Below the pieces are notes generated by a model. The model did no database searches. It was given only the letters and a program-made list of their open reading frames with translations, and had not been told where the DNA came from. DNA of 64,000 bases, taken from contig NZ_CP109181.1 in NCBI RefSeq assembly GCF_036248275.1, positions 6,944,001 through 7,008,000 of the forward strand. The letters are read 5' to 3'. This document shows, one piece after another, positions 1-9,040 of the stretch; position 1 is the stretch's first letter, and each line of letters opens with the position of its first letter. A program made the translations under genes and the position numbers. Source of the stretch: Streptomyces sp. NBC_01716 (GTDB lineage Bacteria; Actinomycetota; Actinomycetes; Streptomycetales; Streptomycetaceae).

Positions 1-2485
1 GATCGATGACGCACGTGTCTCGTGGCGTCATGCCACCATCAGCTGGGGGGGCCGTAGTTGGGTAATTGAGGACCACGGCAGCACCAACGGCACTTATGTG
101 CAGGGCCAGCGGATCCACCAGATGGAAATCGGTCCGGGAACCGCTGTGCGTCTCGGCAATGCGACCGACGGACCGCGGCTGAATCTCAACGGTGCGGCAG
201 CGCCCCAGGCGCCTCAGGTGCAGCACGCGCCGCCGCAGCACGCGCCCGCGCAGCCGCAACCGCAGCCGCAGGGCGGCCCAGGATGGGCGCCTCAGCAGCA
301 GCCTCCTCAGCAGCAGGGCTGGCCGCCCCAGCAACAGCAGCCACCCCAGCAGCAACAGCAACAGCCTCAGCAAGGCTATGTACCGCCGCAGCACGGAGGG
401 CCTGGAGCCCCCGGTGCCGGTGGTCACGGCGGTCCAGGCTCCGGTGGGGCGGCGGGGGCCCCGCCGGTGTACGGGGACCGCAGCCCGACCACCTTCCATC
501 AGGTGGCTCTCGGCCGGGTGATGCGCATCGGCCGTGCGCTGGAGAACGAGCTGGTGGTCTCCGACCTCCAGGTCTCGCGTCTGCACGCCGAGTTCACCTC
601 GACGCCCGACGGCCGCTTCCAGATCCGCGACCTCGGATCCCACAACGGCACGTACGTCAACGGTCAGCCGATCCCCAAGTCCGGTACGGCGCTGATCGGC
701 CCGAACGACATCGTGGGCGTCGGTCACTCGACCTTCCGCCTCGTCGGCGACCGGCTGGAAGAGTTCGTCGACACCGGTGAGGTCTCGTTCTCGGCCCGCC
801 ACCTCACGGTGACGGTCGACGGCGGCAAGCAGATCCTCAAGGACGTCTCCTTCGGTGTCCCAGAGAAGTCGCTCATCGCGGTCATCGGCCCCTCGGGCTC
901 CGGAAAGTCCACGCTCCTCAAGGCGCTCACCGGCTACCGGCCCGCCAACGAGGGCGATGTCCTGTACGACAACAGGAATCTCTACAAGCAGTTCGCCGAG
1001 CTGCGCCAGCGCATCGGTCTGGTTCCGCAGGACGACATCCTGCACAAGGAGCTGACCGTACGGAAGGCGCTCAAGTACGCGGCCAAGCTCCGGTTCCCCG
1101 GTGACACCGCCGAGTCCGAGCGCGAGGCCCGTATCGACGAGGTGCTGCGCGAGCTCAAGCTCGACATCCACAAGGAGAAGCGCGTCACCTCGCTCTCCGG
1201 CGGCCAGCGCAAGCGGGTCTCCGTCGCGCTCGAACTGCTGACCAAGCCGTCGCTGATCTTCCTGGACGAGCCGACCTCCGGCCTCGACCCGGGTATGGAC
1301 CGTGACGTCATGCAGCTCCTGCGCGGCCTCGCCGACGACGGCCGTACCGTCCTCGTCGTCACCCACTCGGTGGCGGAGCTGGCGATCTGCGACAAGCTGC
1401 TCGTCATGGCGCCCGGTGGCTCGGTCGCGTACTTCGGACCGCCGGAGGAAGCGCTCAACTTCTTCGGCTACACCACCTGGGCCGATGTCTTCTCGGCGTT
1501 CGAGAACTACCGCGACTACGACTGGGCGGGCCGCTGGCGCGGTTCGCAGCACTACCAGATGTACGCCGCCGACATCGACGCCGTCGCCGCGCAGTCCGTC
1601 CATATGCCGTCGCCGCAGCAGATGCGCCCGCCGAAGCCGCAGAGCTGGGGCTCCCAGCTCTGGACGCTGATCCGCCGCTACTCCTCGGTCATCGCCTCCG
1701 ACCGGGGCTTCCTCGGTCTGATGGTGATATTGCCCGCCGTCCTCGGCGTGGTGAGCGTCGTGATCCCCGCGGAGTTCGGTCTGGGACCGCCCGACCCGCC
1801 GTCCAGGTTCAACGGCAAGGCCGGGACGATCCTGCTGATCCTCGCGGTCGGCATGTGCTTCTCGGGCGCGGCCAACTCCGTACGAGAGCTGATCAAGGAA
1901 CGGGTGATCTACGAACGGGAACGGGCCACCGGTCTGTCCCGCTCCGCGTATCTGATGTCCAAGGTCATCGTGCTCGGCGTGATCACGGCCTTCCAGGGCG
2001 TCATCATCTGCGGCATCGGCTTCGCGCCGCGCGCGCTGCCCGACGAGGGCCTGATCATGCCGCCGGCCGTCGAGATGTGCGTCGTGATCATCGCGCTGGG
2101 CTTCACGTCGATGATGTTCGGTCTGGTGATCTCCTCGCTGGTGAAGACCGCCGAGAAGACCATGCCGCTGCTGGTCATGTTCGCGATCGTCCAGGTCGTC
2201 TTCACCGGCACGCTCTTCCAGGTCTACGGTTCGCCCGGCCTGGAGCAGTTCGCCTGGCTGATGCCCTCGCGCTGGGCGATCGCCGGCACCGGCTCCACGC
2301 TCGACCTGGCGCATCTGATGCCGCCGTGGGACCCGAAGAGCCCGAACGACCTGGACCCGCTCTGGGACCACTCGATCGGGCAGTGGGGCTTCAACCTCGC
2401 GGTCCTGCTGTTCATCGGCGTCCTGTGCGGATTCGTGGTGGCGCGGTTGCTGCGCCGCCACGAGCCTGAGGTCATGCGCAAGTAA
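1..2485 (+). CDS. FHA-domain ABC transporter, ATPase-permease fusion (5' end outside window)
   Basis: Half-size ABC exporter with forkhead-associated domains, similar in layout to mycobacterial Rv1747. The frame is open from base 2, so the start lies upstream of the window; a GTG at 98 is internal. In order: the end of a first FHA domain (GSTNGTYV near base 85), a Pro/Gln-rich linker (about 200-470), a second FHA domain (about 485-740, with GSHNGTYVNG), an ATPase domain with Walker A GPSGSGKST (near 889), signature LSGGQRKR (near 1190) and Walker B LIFLDEPTSGLDPG (near 1255), then a C-terminal ABC-2-type membrane domain. FHA domains bind phosphothreonine, so control by a Ser/Thr kinase is likely by family analogy. 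The substrate is unknown. The linker is low-complexity Gln repeats. Confidence 0.93.
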   Translation, partial: IDDARVSWRHATISWGGRSWVIEDHGSTNGTYVQGQRIHQMEIGPGTAVRLGNATDGPRLNLNGAAAPQAPQVQHAPPQHAPAQPQPQPQGGPGWAPQQQPPQQQGWPPQQQQPPQQQQQQPQQGYVPPQHGGPGAPGAGGHGGPGSGGAAGAPPVYGDRSPTTFHQVALGRVMRIGRALENELVVSDLQVSRLHAEFTSTPDGRFQIRDLGSHNGTYVNGQPIPKSGTALIGPNDIVGVGHSTFRLVGDRLEEFVDTGEVSFSARHLTVTVDGGKQILKDVSFGVPEKSLIAVIGPSGSGKSTLLKALTGYRPANEGDVLYDNRNLYKQFAELRQRIGLVPQDDILHKELTVRKALKYAAKLRFPGDTAESEREARIDEVLRELKLDIHKEKRVTSLSGGQRKRVSVALELLTKPSLIFLDEPTSGLDPGMDRDVMQLLRGLADDGRTVLVVTHSVAELAICDKLLVMAPGGSVAYFGPPEEALNFFGYTTWADVFSAFENYRDYDWAGRWRGSQHYQMYAADIDAVAAQSVHMPSPQQMRPPKPQSWGSQLWTLIRRYSSVIASDRGFLGLMVILPAVLGVVSVVIPAEFGLGPPDPPSRFNGKAGTILLILAVGMCFSGAANSVRELIKERVIYERERATGLSRSAYLMSKVIVLGVITAFQGVIICGIGFAPRALPDEGLIMPPAVEMCVVIIALGFTSMMFGLVISSLVKTAEKTMPLLVMFAIVQVVFTGTLFQVYGSPGLEQFAWLMPSRWAIAGTGSTLDLAHLMPPWDPKSPNDLDPLWDHSIGQWGFNLAVLLFIGVLCGFVVARLLRRHEPEVMRK

Positions 2486-2502
2486 CGCGGAACACGCACG
2501 CC

Positions 2503-2543
2503 GCCGGTGGGCGGCACCCCGCGAAGGGGTGCCGCCCACCGGC
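2503..2543. terminator. Bidirectional hairpin terminator between convergent genes
   Basis: A perfect 18-bp stem (GCCGGTGGGCGGCACCCC and its complement) with a 5-base loop lies between the stop codons of the FHA-ABC transporter and the convergent transglycosylase gene. There is no long T run, as is usual in Streptomyces. Confidence 0.85.
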
Positions 2544-2577
2544 GTCTGTGCGTGGTCGTGCGCTGTGGTGCCGTCGC

Positions 2578-3318
2578 TCAGTAGGCGCTGTCGACGTTGT
2601 CGATCGAGCCGTAGCGGTCGGCGGCGTAGTTGGCCGCGGCGACGATGTTGGCGACGGGGTGGTACTGGCTGTTCGGCGTGCCCTTGACGTGGTAGGTGTC
2701 GAAGGTCGGCTTGATCACCTGGAGCAGGCCGATCGAGGGGACGCCGTTCTTGGCGTTGATGTCCCAGTTGTTGATCGCCCGCGGGTTGCCGCTGGACTCC
2801 CGGATGATGTTGCGGTGCAGACCCTCGTAGGTGCCGGGGATCTTCTCCTTCTTCATGATGGACAGGGCTTCCTTGATCCATCCGTTCAGGTTGTTGGCGT
2901 AGGCGGGCTTGCGGTCGGCGGAGCGGTTGGCCTTGGCCTTGGCGGCCGCGCGCTTCTTCGCCTTCGCGGCTGCCTCCTTCTTGGCGTCGGCCTTGTCCTT
3001 CGCCTTCTCCTTCGCCTTTGCCTTCGCCTCGGCGGAGGAGTCCTGCTTCGCGTGAATCTCCGCGACGCGGTCGGCCAGGGTGTGCTGCTCGGTCAGGCTC
3101 TTCTGGACGGCGGCGGCCTGCGTGCCGCCCGTGCTCGACTGGAATGCGACCGGGGCGGCGGACGTGGACGCGGCCACGGCCTTGCTCGAGCCCTCGGCGG
3201 ATGCGTTGCCCGGGACCAAGGAGAAGGTGAGGGCCGCGGCGGCGACAGCTGTCACGCCGGCGATCGAGAGCCGGTGGCTCTTGTTCAGACGGTTGCCAGG
3301 GGTGCTGGACGCGGTCAT
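2578..3318 (-). CDS. Secreted lytic transglycosylase (SLT domain)
   Basis: Predicted secreted peptidoglycan lytic transglycosylase, 246 residues. The ATG at 3318 is chosen because GAGGT lies just upstream and it places a typical signal peptide at the N-terminus (basic start, hydrophobic stretch, ASA cleavage site). A central Ala/Lys-rich coiled region (about residues 85-140) resembles cell-wall-spanning linkers. The C-terminal SLT domain (about 150-246) has the catalytic glutamate in IIRESSGNP (about residue 174) and the GLLQVI motif. The protein ends right after the domain. A longer frame runs upstream of 3318 but lacks a ribosome site. The 260 bases upstream hold no riboswitch I can recognise, although cell-wall hydrolase genes in Streptomyces often have one. 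Confidence 0.9.
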   Translation of the reverse strand: MTASSTPGNRLNKSHRLSIAGVTAVAAAALTFSLVPGNASAEGSSKAVAASTSAAPVAFQSSTGGTQAAAVQKSLTEQHTLADRVAEIHAKQDSSAEAKAKAKEKAKDKADAKKEAAAKAKKRAAAKAKANRSADRKPAYANNLNGWIKEALSIMKKEKIPGTYEGLHRNIIRESSGNPRAINNWDINAKNGVPSIGLLQVIKPTFDTYHVKGTPNSQYHPVANIVAAANYAADRYGSIDNVDSAY

Positions 3319-3578
3319 TCGACTTACCTCTTCGAATAGCGGGGCGTCGCGGAGGCCGGTCGGCCAGATGCCTGAATGGCGGCGACGGCTGCAATTCTTA
3401 GCGGCAGCAAAACCCTGTGGCAAAGGTGTGACGTACGACCCGTGATAGTTGAAAGGGGTGTAAATGAGACACCCTGCTACCGGTTCACGGCATCCCTGCG
3501 CCCGTCAATATGTCCACTACGTACCTTCGTAAGTGATCTGCGTCCTATGTGCGGCGTCACATCGGGCAGGGCCCGACT

Positions 3579-4720
3579 TCACCAGAGGTTGCTGGCGCAA
3601 CTCGGAGAGTGAGCGTTCTCATCCGGCAGGACGAGGTGGACGTCGCCGAACTCGTGCCAGAGGTAGAGATGCCGTACCGCCTCGGTATAAGCGGCCTCCA
3701 GCGCCTCCCGGCCGGTGATCGCCTCCAGCATCAGCAGATGCGAGGCCGCCGGCTCGTGCAGCCCGGTCAGCAGCCCGTCGACGACACGCACCCCGCGCCG
3801 CGGCGTGACCACCAGATCCGTCCAGCCCGAGGCCGCCCGTACACCCCCGCGGGGCCCGGCCGCCGACTCCAGCGCCCGTACGGCCGTCGTCCCGACCGCG
3901 ACGATCCGCCCGCCGCCGGGGCCTGTCTTGTGGATCTTGCCGGGCTCGCGGTCCCTGGTGCCGCACCTCGCCGCGTTGTCGTCGGTCGCCGACGCTCCGC
4001 GTCGGCTCCCTCCTCCGCCTTGCGATCCACGACACCAGACCCCGCTCCCTGATCCGGCCTGATCCACAAGACAGCCCCCCGCCACCGCCGCGTTCACCAG
4101 CCGGGCAGTCGTCGCCGGCACCTCGAAACGCTCCGGGTACGGCGGCTGGTGCGCCTCCGCCGACGCCACCCCCGTGTCCAGCCTGATCGGCGCGAACTGC
4201 ACACCCCGGCTCACCAGCTCCGCCACCAGCCGCGCGGTGAACGGCCGGCCCGCGCTCGGCATCTCCGCCGAGCCCGTGCTGTCGGGGGAGGGGAGCGCGA
4301 AGACCGTCTGATACGCCGAGAGCGGCTGGTCCCGCTCCGTGTACCCGTAGCGGATGGGACGGCCGTGGCGGCCCAGCAGCCCCGGCACGTCCCCGCCGTC
4401 CATCCGCGCCCACCACAGCCGTGTGCCCGCCGGGTCCAGCGGCTCCTCCAGTACGAGGTGCCCGCCGCCCGGCAGCCGTACGACCGCCCCGTCCGGACCC
4501 CCCGCACGTGCCCGGGTCGCCCCCTTGCGCCCGCCCGGGCCCGGCGCCCCCGGCGTCCGCAGCTCCACCGCCCACCGGCCGTCCCCCCCCCGCGTGGAGA
4601 AGTGGACGACCAGCCGCTCGGCCCCGAGCCGCGCTGCTCGGCCGGCACCCGCAGCCCCTCCAGCCCCTCCGGGCAGCCCGGCCCCTCCAGCCCCGTCCGC
4701 CTCACGACCGCCCCGGCCAC
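3579..4720 (-). pseudogene. queA: Decayed queA-like S-adenosylmethionine:tRNA ribosyltransferase-isomerase
   Basis: Family role: QueA transfers and isomerises the ribosyl part of SAM onto 7-aminomethyl-7-deazaguanine in tRNA. The C-terminal two thirds are recognisable: RPIRYGYTERDQPLSAYQTV, GSAEMPSAGRPFT, VAVGTTAVRALESAA, GLLTGLHEPAASHL and YLWHEFGDVHL. Two lesions are visible. First, the N-terminal RVPAEQRG (about 4636-4659) is in a different frame from the downstream GAERLVVHFSTRG and lies directly beside it; family members have roughly 50 residues between these motifs, so a deletion with frame change has occurred. Second, a 156-bp inverted-repeat element (3921-4076) interrupts the conserved stretch before GRIVAVGTT and adds about 50 in-frame codons. 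The gene starts at a GTG overlapping the end of the SDR gene. No other queuosine genes are in the window. I infer it is non-functional. Confidence 0.8.
3921..4076 (-). mobile_element. MITE-like inverted-repeat element, copy 1 (inside queA)
   Basis: About 156 bp bounded by imperfect terminal inverted repeats (GCCTGTCTTGTGGATC left, GATCCACAAGACAGCC right). The interior closely matches the element at 5569-5730: on the minus strand both carry a GGCCGGATCAGGGAGCG block, GTCTGGTGTCGTGGATCG, CAAGGCGGAGGA, GACGACAACGCGGCG and CCGCGAGCCCGGC. The centre is a hairpin GCCGACGC-GGA-GCGTCGGC. It has no transposase and reads through queA without a stop codon. No clear target duplication remains. Strand is given as the orientation of the shared core. 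Confidence 0.8.
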
Positions 4721-5415
4721 GAGGCCGCCCCCAGCAACGAGGTGGCCGAATACCGCCCGCTCGTCGGCCGCTGCCGGAGCAGCCGCAGGAAGCCCGGCAC
4801 CACCGACCGGGGATCCGGCCGTACGTCACCGTCGTCCGGCACGGCCGCCGCGTACAGATCGGTCTGCATGTCGCCCGGATCGACCGTCCACACCCGCAGC
4901 CCCGGCTCCTCCACGGCGAGCACGGCGGCCAGATGGTCGAGCGCGGCTTTGGACGCCCCGTACCCGCCCCAGGTCTCGTACGCCTCAGCCGCCGCGTCCG
5001 AACTGACGGCGATCACCGTCCCCGCGCCGCCGGCCCGCAGCAGCGGCAGCGACTCCTGTACGAGCCCGAGCGCCGCCACCACATTCGTCTCCAGCGCGGC
5101 GCGCAGCCCGTCGAGGGCCAGCGCGTCCAGCCGTACGAGCGGCTCCGCGCCCAGCGCGCTGGCGTTGCTCACCAGCAGATCGAGCCCGCCGAGCGCCGCC
5201 GCCGCGGCGACCAGCTCCGTGCGGTGGACGGGATCGGTCACATCCCCGGGGACCGCCGTCACCCGCGTCCCGTGGACCCGGATCTCCCTGGCCGCCTCCT
5301 TCAGAGCCCCCGGCGTCCTGGCGTCGAGCACCAGATCCCACCCGTCCTCGGCGAGCGCCCCGGCGAGTGCGCGCCCCAGTCCCTTGGAAGCCCCCGTGAT
5401 GACCGCTACCGACAT
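4702..5415 (-). CDS. SDR family NAD(P)-dependent oxidoreductase
   Basis: Short-chain dehydrogenase of 237 residues, a usual SDR length. The nucleotide-binding motif TGASKGLG is at the N-terminus, followed by NAS after strand 4 (SNASALG), the catalytic Ser in AVSSD, and the YxxxK pair in YGASK; PGDMQTD follows. The ATG at 5415 is chosen because AAGGAG lies 8 bases upstream; a GTG at 5424 directly abuts that ribosome site and is unlikely. The queA remnant downstream overlaps its end, so the two probably formed an operon. The substrate cannot be told from sequence. Confidence 0.9.
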   Translation of the reverse strand: MSVAVITGASKGLGRALAGALAEDGWDLVLDARTPGALKEAAREIRVHGTRVTAVPGDVTDPVHRTELVAAAAALGGLDLLVSNASALGAEPLVRLDALALDGLRAALETNVVAALGLVQESLPLLRAGGAGTVIAVSSDAAAEAYETWGGYGASKAALDHLAAVLAVEEPGLRVWTVDPGDMQTDLYAAAVPDDGDVRPDPRSVVPGFLRLLRQRPTSGRYSATSLLGAASWPGRS

Positions 5416-5568
5416 GGCGTCCACTCCTTCTCGCCTCGCGTCGGCCCCGGACCTCGCCGAGAGCCGTTGTCCTCAACATAGAAAGGACAGGCGCCCCGCC
5501 ACCTCAGCCGCGGGTCCCGCCCCGCGAAGGCACTTCGCCCTAGGTCCCGTGGCTCGACACAAGACCCA

Positions 5569-5730
5569 AGGTCCTGTCGTTCGGATCTTGCCGGGCTCGC
5601 GGTCCCTGGAGCCGCGCCCCGCCGCGTTGTCGTCGGTCGGCATGGCTCCGCCATGACTCCCTCCTCCGCCTTGCGATCCACGACACCAGACCTCGCTCCC
5701 TGATCCGGCCCGATCCAAACGACAGGACCT
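5569..5730 (-). mobile_element. MITE-like inverted-repeat element, copy 2
   Basis: 162 bp with 19-base terminal inverted repeats AGGTCCTGTCGTTCGGATC and GATCCAAACGACAGGACCT (one mismatch). The interior is nearly the same as copy 1, but the central hairpin differs (CATGGC-GGA-GCCATG) while staying paired. The right flank reads CCTAG and the left CCAAG, compatible with a decayed CTAG target. It lies in the 386-base gap between the divergent SDR and histidine kinase genes; the rest of that gap shows no further gene, and the kinase promoter presumably lies to the right of the element. Confidence 0.82.
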
Positions 5731-5801
5731 AGTCCCCAAGCCCTCGTCCCCTGCGTCCGAGGTCCGATCCGGTCGCTTCAGGGCGCCGGTACCGTGAGGT
5801 C

Positions 5802-6947
5802 ATGAGCCATCGACCGAGCTCCGGGCTCGCCGCCGTGAGCACCGCGCTCCTCGCGATGAGCAGGCATCTGGAGGTGCGGGACGTCCTCAAGACGATCGTC
5901 GCCTCCGCCCGTGAACTGCTCGACGCCGAGTACGCCGCGCTCGGGGTGCCCGACGACCACGGCGGCTTCGCCCAGTTCGTGGTCGACGGCGTCAGCGACG
6001 AGCAGTGGAAGGCCATCGGCCCGCTCCCGCGCCAGCACGGCATCCTCGCGGCGATGCTGCTCGACCCCCGGCCCGAGCGGCTCGCCGATGTGAAGGAGGA
6101 CCCGCGCTTCGGGGGCTGGCCCTCCGCCCACCCCGACATGTCCGACTTCCTCGGCCTGCCCATCCGCGACGGCGACGAGACGATCGGCACGCTCTTCCTC
6201 GCCAACAAGCGCTGCCCCAAGCCGGCCGACGGCTGCGGATTCACCGAGGAGGACGAGGAACTCCTCGGCATCCTCGCCCAGCACGCCGCGATCGCCCTCA
6301 CCAACGCCAGGCTGTACGAGCGCAGCCGGGAGCTGACCATCGCCGAGGAGCGCTCCCGGCTCGCCCACGAGCTCCACGACGCCGTCAGCCAGAAACTCTT
6401 CTCGCTGCGGCTGACCGCCCAGGCCGTCGCCAGCCTCATCGACCGCGACCCGGCCCGCGCCAAGGGCGAGCTGCGGCAGGTCGCCGACCTCGCCGCCGAG
6501 GCCGCCGACGAGCTGCGCGCCGCCGTGGTCGAGCTGCGCCCCGCCGCCCTGGACGAGGACGGACTCGTCCACACCCTGCGCACCCAGATCCAGGTCCTCG
6601 ACCGCGCGCACTCCGCGCATGTCACCTTCGACAGCTGCGGCGTGAAGGCGCTGCCTTCCTCCCAGGAGGAGGCGATGCTGCGCGTGGCCCAGGAGGCGCT
6701 CCACAACGCCCTGCGCCACTCCGGCGCCGAGCGCGTCGACGTGACCATCGCCCGCCGGGGCCAGGGCGCGGTGCTCAGCGTCACCGACAACGGCAAGGGC
6801 TTCGAACCGAGGACGGTCCGCAGGGCCGGCCGCCACCTCGGGCTCGTCTCGATGCGGGACAGGTCGAGCGGTGTCGGCGGCAGGCTGACGGTGCAATCGG
6901 CGCCCGGACAGGGCACCACGATCGAGATGGAAGTTCCCGGTGGCTGA
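5802..6947 (+). CDS. GAF-domain sensor histidine kinase (NarL-type two-component system)
   Basis: Cytoplasmic sensor kinase of 381 residues without membrane segments. An N-terminal GAF domain (about 20-165) is followed by a HisKA_3 dimerisation/phosphoacceptor region with phosphorylated His at about residue 192 (AHELHDAVSQ), and a C-terminal HATPase domain with the N box (EALHNALRHS) and G1 box (VTDNGKGF). It overlaps the downstream response regulator by 8 bases, so the two are co-translated partners. The GAF ligand is unknown; the GAF domain could bind a small molecule or a cofactor. No haem or iron-sulphur cysteine cluster is evident. Confidence 0.93.
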   Translation: MSHRPSSGLAAVSTALLAMSRHLEVRDVLKTIVASARELLDAEYAALGVPDDHGGFAQFVVDGVSDEQWKAIGPLPRQHGILAAMLLDPRPERLADVKEDPRFGGWPSAHPDMSDFLGLPIRDGDETIGTLFLANKRCPKPADGCGFTEEDEELLGILAQHAAIALTNARLYERSRELTIAEERSRLAHELHDAVSQKLFSLRLTAQAVASLIDRDPARAKGELRQVADLAAEAADELRAAVVELRPAALDEDGLVHTLRTQIQVLDRAHSAHVTFDSCGVKALPSSQEEAMLRVAQEALHNALRHSGAERVDVTIARRGQGAVLSVTDNGKGFEPRTVRRAGRHLGLVSMRDRSSGVGGRLTVQSAPGQGTTIEMEVPGG

Positions 6948-7587
6948 CGACAAGAGAATCCGCGTACTGCTGGTGGACGACCACCAGGTGGTCCGCCGCG
7001 GCCTGCGCACCTTCCTGGAGATCCAGGACGACATAGAGGTCGTCGGCGAGGCGTCCGACGGCGACGAGGGCGTGGCGGGCGCGGAGGAGCTGCGGCCGGA
7101 CGTCGTCCTGATGGACATCAAGATGCCGGGCACCGACGGCATCGAGGCCCTGCGCAAGCTCCGCGACCTCGCCAACCCGGCCAAGGTGCTGATCGTGACG
7201 AGCTTCACCGAGCAGCGCACGGTGGTGCCCGCGCTGCGGGCCGGGGCGGCGGGCTACGTGTACAAGGACGTCGACCCGGAGGCGCTGGCCGGCGCCATCC
7301 GCTCCGTACACGCCGGTCATGTCCTGCTCCAGCCGGAGGTGGCGGGCGCCCTGCTGGCCCAGGACGACCCCGGGTCCGGACAGGGCAGGGGGTCATCGCT
7401 CACCGACCGGGAGCGCGAGGTGCTCACCCTGATCGCGGACGGCCGCTCCAACCGGGAGATCGCCCGCGCGCTCGTCCTCTCGGAGAAGACCGTCAAGACG
7501 CATGTCTCGAACATCCTGATGAAGCTGGACCTCGCGGACCGTACGCAGGCGGCGCTGTGGGCCGTACGGCACGGCATCACGGGATGA
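6940..7587 (+). CDS. NarL/LuxR-family response regulator
   Basis: Response regulator of 215 residues paired with the overlapping histidine kinase. The receiver domain has the acidic pair in LLVDDHQ, the phosphoacceptor Asp at about residue 59 (VLMDIKMPG), the conserved Ser (VTSFT) and the Lys in YVYKD. The C-terminal LuxR-type helix-turn-helix (LTDREREVLTLIADGRSNRE, then VKTHVSNILMKL) starts near residue 150. It starts at GTG inside the kinase gene. Target genes are unknown; the next gene is the chaplin gene chpE, but co-regulation is only a possibility. Confidence 0.95.
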   Translation: MADDKRIRVLLVDDHQVVRRGLRTFLEIQDDIEVVGEASDGDEGVAGAEELRPDVVLMDIKMPGTDGIEALRKLRDLANPAKVLIVTSFTEQRTVVPALRAGAAGYVYKDVDPEALAGAIRSVHAGHVLLQPEVAGALLAQDDPGSGQGRGSSLTDREREVLTLIADGRSNREIARALVLSEKTVKTHVSNILMKLDLADRTQAALWAVRHGITG

Positions 7588-7789
7588 GCGCGGTGGCGCG
7601 GGTCGCGGGGGCTCGGGTCGCGGGGTCGCGGGAGCCTAGCGGCCGCTGATCCAGAATGTCGTATTCCGATCTGAGATTCATACCGTCGGGTGCATGTCCC
7701 CCACACGGCGTATCCCCGGCGGTGTCCGCGCGTTCTCCATGGCGTGCCGCGGATCACCGCCGCGGCCCTTGCGATGGAGGATCCTGAAA

Positions 7790-8041
7790 ATGAACAACCT
7801 CAAGAAGGCCGCCGCCCTCACCATGATCGCCGGTGGCCTCGTCGCCGCCGGTTCCGGTGCCGCCTTCGCCACCGGCGGCCCCCACGCCGCCGCCGACGGC
7901 AAGGCCGTGCACTCCCCGGGCATCGGCTCGGGCAACCTCGTGCAGGCCCCGGTGCACGTCCCCGTGAACGCGGTCGGCAACACGATCAACGTGATCGGCG
8001 TCCTCAACCCGGCGTTCGGCAACCTCGGCCTGAACCCCTGA
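7790..8041 (+). CDS. chpE: Short chaplin ChpE
   Basis: Secreted amyloid-forming surface protein of 83 residues that helps hyphae leave the water surface. The ATG at 7790 follows GGAGG (7776-7780) and gives a clean signal peptide (MNNLKKAAALTMIAGG, cleavage near AFA). After processing, a single chaplin domain remains (GNLVQAPVHVPVNAVGNT, INVIGVLNPAFGN). The two cysteines found in most chaplin domains are absent, as in ChpE of S. coelicolor, which is why I assign this symbol. There is no sortase motif, so it is a short, non-anchored chaplin. The 202 bases upstream are GC-rich with GGGTCGCGGG repeats; I do not see a clear sigma-factor site. Confidence 0.93.
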   Translation: MNNLKKAAALTMIAGGLVAAGSGAAFATGGPHAAADGKAVHSPGIGSGNLVQAPVHVPVNAVGNTINVIGVLNPAFGNLGLNP

Positions 8042-8060
8042 TCCACCGCCGCCCAGGCGC

Positions 8061-8104
8061 CACGGCCCCGGTGCCCGTCCTCAGCGACGGGCACCGGGGC
8101 CGTG
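8061..8104. terminator. Bidirectional hairpin terminator after chpE
   Basis: A perfect 19-bp stem (CACGGCCCCGGTGCCCGTC and its complement) with a 6-base loop lies between chpE and the convergent gene ending at 8128. It can serve both genes. Confidence 0.88.
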
Positions 8105-8127
8105 CCACATCTCACACCCGGGTCCGC

Positions 8128-8916
8128 TCAGCGCGGCCCGCGCTCCCTCTCCTCCACATACGCGTTGTACGCGGCCACCTGCGCCCGCCGCGACACCCGC
8201 TCCACCGGCCGCAGCAACTCACCACGCGCCGCCATCTCCGACGCGCTCACCGCCCCGCCGTGCCCGTTCTCCCGCGCCAGCGCGACGAGCAGCCCCACCC
8301 GCTGCGCCAGCTCCAGCACCCGTACGGCACGCGGCGGATAGCCCGGAGCCAGCACCTCGCGGCCACGCTCCGACCGCGCGCGGTACGCGTCCAGCGCCGC
8401 CTCGGCCACCGGCCCCGACGCCGCCACATCCAGCCGCGACAGCGCGTCCGTCGCGTCCCGCAGCGCCTCGGCCAGCTCCCGCTCCGCCTCACCGAGCGAC
8501 GGCACATCCGCCGGCGGCGCCTCACGCACCGGCAGACAGTGCCAGACCACCTCCACACGAAGGTCGCCCTCGGGTCCCACCGCGGTCACCTCGGGCACCA
8601 GCCCGTACGGCGCCCCCGAAGCGACCACCGCCTCCTCCGCCTCCAGCGCCCGGGCGTTGAACTCCGGCGGCCCGCTCAGCCCCAGCGGATGCCCCGGCGC
8701 CGGAAGCGCCACGCGGTACCCGGACACCCCCAGCGCGCGCAGCCGGCCGAGCGCCAGCGTCAGCCCGACCGGCCCCGTCTCGCCCGGCAGCCCCGCCACC
8801 CGGTGCACCGCGTCCGGCCCGACGATCGCGAGAGCCGCGTCGTCCGGCGATACGAAACCGGCAAGGAGGGCATTTCCCCAGGCCGCCAACAGTCCTGAGC
8901 GTGGTTCGGAAAGCAT
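8128..8916 (-). CDS. Conserved hypothetical protein
   Basis: I do not recognise a named domain in this 262-residue, Ala/Glu/Arg-rich protein. It has no signal peptide or membrane segment and looks cytoplasmic. The C-terminal half (about 140-250) is probably helical, with regularly spaced acidic and basic residues. It is transcribed divergently from the ABC ATPase gene at 9041, with about 124 bases between them. Codon usage is typical of the genome. A gene of this kind beside chpE is, as I recall, a usual Streptomyces arrangement, so it is probably conserved in the genus. Confidence 0.75.
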   Translation of the reverse strand: MLSEPRSGLLAAWGNALLAGFVSPDDAALAIVGPDAVHRVAGLPGETGPVGLTLALGRLRALGVSGYRVALPAPGHPLGLSGPPEFNARALEAEEAVVASGAPYGLVPEVTAVGPEGDLRVEVVWHCLPVREAPPADVPSLGEAERELAEALRDATDALSRLDVAASGPVAEAALDAYRARSERGREVLAPGYPPRAVRVLELAQRVGLLVALARENGHGGAVSASEMAARGELLRPVERVSRRAQVAAYNAYVEERERGPR

Positions 8917-9040
8917 GGCCCCAGCCTAGGGAACGGACCTAAGGAGTTGACCGCCGGACCGGTGGCGTAGGTTTTCCCTGTGGAGCTGCGCCCACAGGCG
9001 CATGCCAGATCTCAAGACTGCATGGGGAGACAACGCGCTC

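Noticed and set aside
3319..3578. A possible cyclic di-AMP (ydaO) riboswitch before the secreted transglycosylase gene.
   Set aside because: I could not find the conserved riboswitch core by eye; a covariance-model search would be needed.
7588..7789. Repeats of GGGTCGCGGG upstream of chpE.
   Set aside because: They are short and imperfect in a very GC-rich stretch and show no symmetry or spacing expected of a regulator site.
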